In this document: positions 56,922 through 64,000 of the stretch, piece by piece
Layout: each line of letters starts with the position of its first letter
Numbering within the stretch: position 1 is the first letter of the stretch
Origin: Pictodentalium vernedei
Lineage: Eukaryota; Mollusca; Scaphopoda; Dentaliida; Dentaliidae
Assembly: GCA_031216915.1 (NCBI GenBank)
Contig: CM062289.1
Location: forward strand, 443,681,587 to 443,745,586
Direction of reading: 5' to 3'
Length of the DNA stretch: 64,000 nucleotides
Made by a program: the position numbers and the translations under genes
Notes under the pieces: generated by a model
The model's database searches: none
What the model was told of the DNA's origin: nothing
Seen by the model: only the letters and a program-made list of their open reading frames with translations

Positions 56922-59900
56922 TTAGGTCGGGTGAATTAACCGAGTGGTATGTTTGAGATATTCGCGAACTTTCTGGAAAATCCTAGTATTCCACTCCACT
57001 GTATTAGAGCAATTTCCAAAGAACAATTGTTCCACGTCTACTCCGGCGTCAAGGATGTTCCCCAGTATGACCAGGCGATGTGCATTATAAAGAGGACAAT
57101 GAAGAAGGTAATCCTCGATATCCTCGTATATATAACCGCATGAACATTTAGGATCATCACTTATAAATCTTTCAAACTTATGAGCATTAAGGTCACTGCA
57201 TCGCAATCGCAATCTGCAGTGCTGGATTTGAGACTCTCTGGATCTAATGCGGTAGAACTCCTGGACGACTATATCACGAGCACTTAACTGCATTTTGATA
57301 TTGTAAACACTAACAGCATTTCGAGTGGATTCACCCAGGCTGTTCCAGAGATTTACCGCTGATGGGAAAAAAGACTCTGCGAATGTTTTAGTACGACAAT
57401 GCCAATTGCACAGGAGATCAGATGATCTTAATGGGTACCAAGGGAAATCGGAAACCTGACGCGGTGTCAAAAGGGTTAAATACGTTTGGACATTACCTGA
57501 CAAAATTTTGAATAGAGTTATAATTTTGTGCCTAGCTCTTCTGTCACGCAGGGGTATATATCCAGTCTCCTCGCCTCATAAATGAGTCTATGGCTAGTTC
57601 CTCTTATTGCCCCACAAATTGTACGCAAAGCATCAAGTTGGAGGTTCTCTAGTGCTTCCGCTTTTCCAAAGGAACAATTATCCCAGATCACATCTGCGTA
57701 ATCAAAAAGCGGCAAAATAAAAGATTTGTAGAATATTTCTAACGTTCTACGAGTTAATCTATATTTTAAACTGCGTAGACAGTTTATCATTGGGGTTACT
57801 TTATTAATGGCACTATCAATATGATTGTCCCAAGAGCTCGTATTATGGAAAGTTATAATCAAGTGTTTATGTGTATTAACTTCTTTAATTGGCTGGTTTA
57901 GCAAATAAAGGGTTGGATAGTCAATGTAGGTAGTTTTACGACTTATACACATTGTTACAGTTTTTTTCAGGGCTGAATTTCACTTGCCAATTTTTGGACC
58001 AATCACTATTTTTCATTAGATCATCATTTAATAAAAGACTAGCCTGATTTGGATCCTCAACTACCAAATACAAAGATGTGTCATCAGCATATAATCTGAT
58101 GTTTGACGATATACCCTGCACAATATCATTTATATAAATGTTGAATAGCAGAGGACCCAGGACAGATCCTTGGGGTACTCCTGCGGGGATCGTCCTTTTT
58201 GTGTGTTTGTGTATTAGGCCTTCATGCCACACCCGGTCGAAGGCCTTACTGATGTCACAAAAAACGAAGCGAATGTCTTTTCCTTGGTCGAGACTTAGCC
58301 GTATGTTATGAACAATTTCTATTAACTTGGTTGACAGTACTGTCGCATGGAATAAAGCCAGACTGAAGCTTTGTTAAGAGATTATTACTATCGAGAAAAC
58401 CAAACACTTGGCGAAATACGAGCTTTTCGAATACCTTACTAACACAACTAGTAAGAGACACCGGTCTATAATTACCTTTATAATTTATGGATGCCTTTTT
58501 ATGAATCGGTAAAACATTGGCGTGCTTCCAAATAGCAGGATATATACTTTTGTTTAGGGACAGATTAAACAATTTTGTAAGTGGGTAAGCTAATTCAGTC
58601 GCACATAATTTTAGTACTTTATTGTTAATAAGATCGGGACCGCAAGCTTTATTGGTATCAAGTTTGGATAATAATATCTTAACGTCTTCCATTTGAATGT
58701 GAAGCTCCTCCATAGTGAGGTCATTAAAATATACCGGTGGGAGAGGATTATTTTGAATTGAACTAGATTGTTCTATGAAAAATTGATTAAGTATTTCACA
58801 TATGTCTTTAGGATTGTCCACAACGGTGCCACCCTCGAGAAGTGGTGGAAATTGTGTATTTTTACTACAATGTTGACTCGTGAAATTTTTGAAGGAGCTC
58901 CACCATTTCCTGGAGGTAAGAGTATTAGTGCAAACATAATCATTCAGCTTTTTATCGTGATCGCGTTTAGCTTTCCTTACTTAGTTGATTGTTTCATTTC
59001 TTAACTCTCGGAAAATTTTCCAATCACCTGGGCAGTTTGTCATGTTTGCTTTTTGGTGGGCCCTATTCCGTTTTCTCATTGTAGAACGTACGTTAGAATT
59101 CATCCATGGTTTGTCATTGGGTCTTATAAGAACTGTTTTAAAGGGAATATGCTTTTAAGTTATTTTCAGTATAACGTCCGTTACTTGTTCCGTTACAGCC
59201 TTCACATTTTCTGAGTTAAAGATATCATCCCAATTTGTTGAGGAGAATTCTTCCCTTAAGCCTTCTATATTCATCTCATTATATTTCCATATTGTTCTAT
59301 AATACGATTTTACCCATTCACGCTTTGTTTTTAGATGAACGTACGTGGCGTGGTGGTCAATACAAAACGGCGGAGTAACACCTTGTTCGGATACAGAATC
59401 TGGGCAGGAAATAAAAATCAAATCTATTAAGGATCGTGAATTTTCTGTTATACGGATTGGTTTGTCTTTTATCTGTGCTAAACTGTGCGATGACTCCAAG
59501 TAAGATATTTTGGGATGTATGGTGTCAATGCAATTTGCATTGAAGTCTCCCATAACAATGCATCTTTGGGATAAGTCATTTCTTGCAATCGATATAGATT
59601 GGTCTATAAGGTCTCAATACGAAGCCAGGGCAGAAAGAGGTCGATAAAATGTGCCAATAAGAAATTTCTGGTTGGCATGTCTTATTTCGCACCAAACTGC
59701 CTCGAGGCCTGGAAGATCGAAGTCGTCCCGATACTTGTATATTAGATCTGTTTTAACATAAACTATTACACCACCCCCTGCGCTACCACGATCTCTACGA
59801 ATAGGTGGGTAGTGAAAACCAGATAAGAACACGTCTTTATTGTCTACTTCATCGGTGTGCTTCGTTTCAGAAAGGGCAATCAAATCGTAGTCGTCAAGTT

Positions 59901-59960
59901 CAGCTTTACTGAGTCTACTTTGTATCGTAACCCATTAACATTCATATGAACAACTTTAAT
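56922..59960 (-). mobile_element. LINE family 2 (CR1/Jockey-like), broken
   Basis: A minus-strand non-LTR retrotransposon ORF2 in several frames. The endonuclease part has LIALSETK, GGGVIVYVK and MGDFNANC (about 59900-59500). The RT has [21 protein letters not shown] and [10 protein letters not shown] (about 58600-58080). The C-terminal tail carries a Cys-Cys-His-Cys-like knuckle (CSCGYIYEDIEDYLLHCPLY) at about 57165-57105. The element is frameshifted in a few places and its 5' end is truncated within the endonuclease, where repeat DNA begins. The last frame stops at 56922, with a short 3'UTR to about 56870. The clade is given as CR1/Jockey-like from motif style only. Confidence 0.85.
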
Positions 59961-60200
59961 AGAGTCATTATATCTCAAGCATGGTATGAGGTATGGACTT
60001 GGGCCCACACTAAATGAGTCTAAACTCAATGGAGGTTCACAATATGGGTTAAGCGCACCGAGGAGTCATTGAGGATATTTTTCAGAACTGCTGCAATCAT
60101 ATTTTGGACCCTGAATGCAGTTCTAAAGTTCATACGTGCATTTTTGCACAAAAAATAATCAAAAATATCCGTTGCTTATTCATTTATATAACACCTTTAA

Positions 60201-60441
60201 CCCTTTACCTAACGAATCGCCCGAATCCGCTCGCGTGATATGTAAATTGAGCAGTTGAAAAAATTAAATTTTTCAAAATATTTCAACAAAACGATATCAT
60301 GTGACCCTTCATTGGAACGAGCTCATTGAGCTCGTTCCAATGAGGGGTCACATGATATGGTTTGGTTGAAATTTTTTGAAAAATTTTAAAAAAATATATT
60401 CAAAATAATAAATTTTGATATCGTCTGCGTTGGGTAAAGGG
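60201..60441. mobile_element. TTAA-flanked foldback element, family B
   Basis: 241 bp with TTAA on both sides, CCCTTTACCTAACG to TTGGGTAAAGG. Core ATTGG/CCAAT. Confidence 0.8.
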
Positions 60442-60663
60442 TTAATGCCGTGCACAGAAGTTATTTCTATGTTTTCTAAACTTTATCTGAATTCTGTATG
60501 AAAATCTTAAAACGCTGTTTACAAAAACCTATTTCTGAATTCTTTAAAGACATTTTATTCCAGAAAATAAGTCTCCATAAATTATGGGTTTTTTTATATA
60601 ATTTAGTTCTAATGCTTTCACCACCTTCAAATTGACTCGAATTGATTGGTTGTAGTCAATTCT

Positions 60664-60866
60664 GGGACCGCGGTGGCTCAGTGGTAGACTGTTGGGCTTC
60701 TATGCTAGAGGTCCCGAATTCGTTCCCCGTTCTGAACGACCCGCGTTGTGTCCTTGGGCAAGACACTTTATCCCGGTTGCCTACATGGGGGCACGATGAC
60801 GTCGTGTACTTAGGCGTACAGCACGTCGATGGTGCACATGTCTTCAATCGTCGTTGTAACCCTGCT
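60664..60866 (+). mobile_element. tRNA-headed SINE, head type 2, 3'-truncated
   Basis: Head CGGTGGCTCAGTGGTAGA and the body to CATGTCTTCAATCG. The 3' half is replaced by a (TTC)n run. No clear target duplication. Confidence 0.82.
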
Positions 60867-60922
60867 TCTCCTTCTTTTTCTTCTTCTTCTTCTTCTTCTT
60901 CTTCTTCTTCTTCTTCTTCTGA
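60867..60922. repeat. (TTC)n microsatellite
   Basis: About 17 units at the end of the truncated SINE. Confidence 0.95.
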
Positions 60923-61769
60923 GTCGACACACGACTGAGGTTCAAAATATGGGTCAAGGTCACTGAGGTCACCTAGGGGTCATTGAGTGCATTTTCCGCA
61001 TTGCTGGAAATCACTGTTTTACCCCTAAAGCATTTTCGAAGTTCATACCTGCATTTTTACGATAAAAAGAGTGGGCGTGGCCAAAACTTTCGAAAGTAGG
61101 TCACGCCCATATTTCAAGCATGGCATGGCGCATGAACCTGGGACCGACACCAAATGAGTCGACACTCGATGGAGGTTCAAAGTATGGGTCAAAGTCACTG
61201 AGGTCACCCAGAGGTCATTGAGCGCATTTTCAGAATTGCTGGAAATCACATTTTTGGGCCCAAAAGCATTCCCGAAGTTCATACATGCATTTTGAAAGTG
61301 GGCCACGCTAATATTTTAAGCATGGTATGACATATGGACCCGGGACCAACACCAAATGAGTCGACACTAGATTGAGGTTCAAAATATAGTTTAAGGTCAC
61401 TGAAGTCGCCCAGGGTCATTGAGTGCATTTTTCAGAATTGTTGGAAATCACATTTTTGGACCACCTAAAGCATTCCCAAAGTTCTTTCATGCATTTTTAC
61501 GTCCAAAAAAGTGGGCGTGGCCAGAAATGTCGAAAGTGGGTCATGCTCATATCTCAAGTATGGTATGACGTATGGACCTGAGACCAACACAAAATGAGTT
61601 GAAACTCAATTGAGGTTCACAATATGGGTCAAGCGCACAAAAGTCACCCAGGGTTCATTGAGTGCATTTTTCGAAATTGCTGGAAATCAGTTTTCGGTCT
61701 CCTAATGCATTGCTGCAGTTCATACAAGTAGTATGTAATGTGGTTTCCGAGGGTAGTTTGGATGACCCC

Positions 61770-61985
61770 GATGGATGACCCCGGAAGTGACGTCATGTCA
61801 CGTGACCTAGTGGCGCCATGTTGTGTTGTCATTGTAACCTGCGTGAGTGGCCATGTTGTGACCTCATCTCCATGGTGATACGTGGTGTTAGTGCGCATGC
61901 GCAACGCGTGTTGTTTGGGTGATACGTGTTTCCGTCGTCCATTTTGTATACTGGAGGCCGCCATCTTGGTTTCTATGGTAGCATG
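61770..61985. promoter_or_regulatory. Promoter-like cluster of CRE, E-box, NRF1 and YY1 motifs
   Basis: Within 185 bp: TGACGTCA (61788-61795), GTCACGTGAC (61797-61806), GGCGCCATGTTG (61812-61823), TGCGCATGCGCA (61892-61903) and GCCGCCATCTTGG (61957-61969). These match consensus sites for CREB/ATF, USF-type bHLH, YY1, NRF1 and YY1, factors typical of CpG-rich housekeeping promoters. The segment is CpG-richer than its flanks. No gene with a convincing frame starts here, so it could be the promoter of a gene beyond the window or of a retroelement. Confidence 0.45.
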
Positions 61986-62439
61986 TGATTGTTATGTTAC
62001 CCAAAGGCTTATAACAGGACATGGGTATGTTCGGTGGGTGTGTTCGATTAAACAGGAGAAATTTCCCGATTCGTAGAATTACCAATAACAACCCGATAAG
62101 TTGTATTATTTCGAATTCTTTCCGAATTCTCTGCTTCTGTCTATCTATGTAATAGTTTTCGTCTATCTGGCCATGTTCCTTTGTTCTAGAGTATACTCCG
62201 GTAGCGCAGAAGGGCCTATCAACTGGTACAGATTTACTTATTATTACTATATTTAGCTATTCTGGTCTTTTCTTGTTAGTTCTGACCCTATTCCGTGTAC
62301 TCTTGTTGTTTCATTTATCTAGATCATTTATATAAATTATAACTAACCGATCAGATTCCATGATTTTCCATAATCTGTATGCAGAGTTATCTCCCTTATT
62401 ACGACGAAGTCGTGTCCGATTCTCATCACCTCCATATCC

Positions 62440-62690
62440 AATGGCCATATTCCCAGGCACCCCAATTTCGGCACCCCTTTTTGGAAAACATATGGCCTTC
62501 GGCACCCCTTTTTCTGAAATGAGGCTAAGAGTCGTAGTAAATTATACCTCATTGAGGGATTTTTAATACGACTCTTAGCCTCATTTCAGAAAAAAGGGAT
62601 TCTCCAGAAGGCACCCCAGTTTTGGCACCCCTTTTTGGAAAACATATGGCCTTCGGCACCCCTTTTTTCTGAAACGAGGCTTTCACCATT
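62440..62690. repeat. Repeats of GGCACCCCTTTTT with a foldback
   Basis: Several copies of GGCACCCCTTTTTGG and GGAAAACATATGGCC. A hairpin of CTGAAATGAGGCTAAGAG with its complement lies at about 62513-62590. Confidence 0.65.
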
Positions 62691-62699
62691 TTCACACAG

Positions 62700-63340
62700 A
62701 CTCAAATTTACTGGTCGCAGTAAATTTTGTTTCTCTAGCTTCATTCTTTTCTGTTGTCCAAATAGGTGTTTGGGTGGCCGGAGAAAAAGAAAATCCAGGT
62801 TTTGAAGAGTTCCTTGGAGACATCTTTGGGGTTGGGGGTGGGTGGGTAGGTGGGTAGGAAATCTACGTGGTGTCAGTTGTCGAGAAAAAAACGAAAGTCA
62901 CAAACGTCGTCGAACACAAAAAGAAACGTGGGGGGGGGGGGTGGGTGGGGTGGGGGGGCACACAATTAGGGAATGTTTCTTGTCCTATATAGCACCATGT
63001 ACATATAACATCACGGCACAGGTTCATATCATGGACTCCCCAGAAAGCCTCTTTGTTTCAAAATGTGTCTTTTGTACAGTTTCAGTATTTTGTTGATTTT
63101 TTCTCTTTTGGTTAAATCAGCAGAAATAAAAAAAAACGAAACAACGACTCGACTCATTTGGCTCAACCGACACCGAACCCGAGGCAAAATTTCATAACAG
63201 AACAGCTGGTGGTGGGGAGCACTGCTATCTAAGATGAGGTCGCGGTCGGTGGGACTTAGGGGAAAATGGGAAAGACAGTGAAAATTAGTGACAAATGTGT
63301 AATTTAGGAGACTCTTGAATACTTTCTCTGAGAATGTCCA
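62700..63340. other. Anonymous sequence with G-rich blocks
   Basis: No gene seen. G-runs at about 62829-62859 and 62930-62960 could form G-quadruplexes. Confidence 0.5.
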
Positions 63341-63354
63341 AAATATCAGTCTAA

Positions 63355-63512
63355 CCCTTTACCCAACGCAGACGATATCAAAATTTATTATTTTAAATAT
63401 CATTTTTTTAAATTTTTCAAAAACTTTCAACAAAACCATATCATGTGACCCCTCGTTGGAACGAGCTCGACGAGCTCGTTCCAGCGAGGGGTCACATGAT
63501 ATGGTTTTGTTG
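63355..63512. mobile_element. TTAA-type foldback element, family B, cut short
   Basis: Left end CCCTTTACCCAACGCAGAC and the whole palindrome are present (core GTTGG/CCAGC). The right arm stops where LINE sequence begins. Confidence 0.75.
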
Positions 63513-64000
63513 CAGACAATATGGTGCTAGTGTCAGAAAGCGAAGAGGGGCTAGCAAAAATACTGGGAATTGTTGTGAAATATGGGAACAAATGGAGACT
63601 CGAACTAAATGAAAGCAAAAGCAAAGTTATATCCGTGGGCCGTATAAAGTGGACCCTACTCGAAGGGTAGTGGGGGAGTTCTGTATTCCGGAAGGTAGCA
63701 GAAAACTTCTTCGTGTAGGGGAGACAATGTGAATACGAGTGTATGGGGGTAAATATAAACATCACAGGAAGAGGCATCTACCGCAACTACACAAATAAAT
63801 TGATTCTGAAGGGGTGGCGAATCCTTAATCAAAGGGAGAAACAGTTTCAATAAGGTTTTCGTGGGGAAAACCATTTGGGAAATGGTGGGTCAGCCAAGTG
63901 CTACGAAAATGGTACCCTTAAACCAAACGGCTGTAAAGAGCTTGGAAACCCCGCAGAAAGACGCAGGTCGATGGATAACGGGGTCGAGTAATGCCGCAGC
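63513..64000 (+). pseudogene. LINE family 1 RT fragment, running off the window
   Basis: Opens with a VLVSESEEGLAKILG-like stretch, closely matching the end of the plus fragment at 47.85-47.91 kb, then KWRLELNESKSKV, typical of the RT thumb region after the YxDD motif. It has stops and frameshifts. Its 5' end joins directly to a family B element, consistent with a 5'-truncated insertion. Continues past the window edge. Confidence 0.75.

Larger units (their letters stand above)
59965..61735. repeat. Degenerate tandem repeat, unit about 200-240 bp
   Basis: About five units with ACCAAATGAGTCGACACT, GAGGTTCAAAATATGGGTC, GGTCACTGAGGTCACC, GGTCATTGAG and GCATTTT(A/T)CG. Anchors at 61151, 61353 and 61591. 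A family B element and a SINE lie inside. Confidence 0.8.

Noticed and set aside
60664-60740. A tRNA gene (also at 25754, 16310-16373, 24560-24628, 28720-28788)
   Set aside because: A and B boxes are present but no full cloverleaf, and each is the head of a SINE.
61882-62076. A 64-residue frame just after the promoter-like cluster
   Set aside because: Short, no motif or clear splice context. It could be a first exon but nothing supports it yet.

Overview
This is eukaryotic, almost certainly animal, DNA. Three short exons with proper splice sites are spread over 20 kb, and nearly everything else is transposable-element debris: hAT-type and TTAA-flanked miniature elements, tRNA- and 5S-headed SINEs, APE-type LINEs, Tc1-like and DIRS-like elements, and degenerate tandem repeats. 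The style (SINEs with a GGGCAAG-CACTT core, arrays rich in TGACCTTGACCTTGA, GGACAGAC-type microsatellites, many foldback miniature elements) suggests a marine invertebrate, most likely a mollusc such as a bivalve. That placement is inference.

One host gene can be supported. It lies on the minus strand and encodes a divergent Rab-type small GTPase. Exon 1 (34113 to 33969) carries the start and the P-loop, exon 2 (23065 to 22908) the altered G3 region, and exon 3 (14461 to 14339) the NKKD motif. The phases fit exactly and every intron is GT-AG. The last exon or exons lie left of exon 3, where I could not find them, or outside the window. Introns 1 and 2 are about 10.9 and 8.4 kb and are filled with mobile elements.

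Layout: 0-4.1 kb has two hAT-type miniature elements, a TTAA element and short tandem repeats. 4.1-11.1 kb is an old DIRS-like element with inverted ends. 11.2-12.9 kb is a 165-bp tandem array. 13-14.3 kb has nested TTAA elements. 14.3-34.1 kb is the GTPase gene with nested hAT, TTAA, SINE and Tc1 insertions. 30.1-32.2 kb is a degenerate satellite holding a solo LTR. 32.6-35.1 kb has foldback and TTAA elements. 35.3-38.6 kb is a dimeric satellite cut by a hAT-type element. 39.4-45.5 kb is a second DIRS-like element, next to a truncated Tc1-like transposase (45.5-46.1 kb). 46.9-49.5 kb holds two opposed copies of one LINE. 49.5-56.9 kb is mostly anonymous sequence with a 5S-headed SINE, a long-TIR element and a hAT-type element. 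56.9-60 kb is a second LINE family. 60-61.7 kb is a degenerate tandem repeat. 61.79-61.97 kb is a promoter-like cluster of motifs. The window ends in a fragment of the first LINE family.

Apart from the GTPase I see no operon-like or pathway-like grouping of genes. The main biology is the layering of non-autonomous elements, many still showing exact target-site duplications that let the order of insertion be read.
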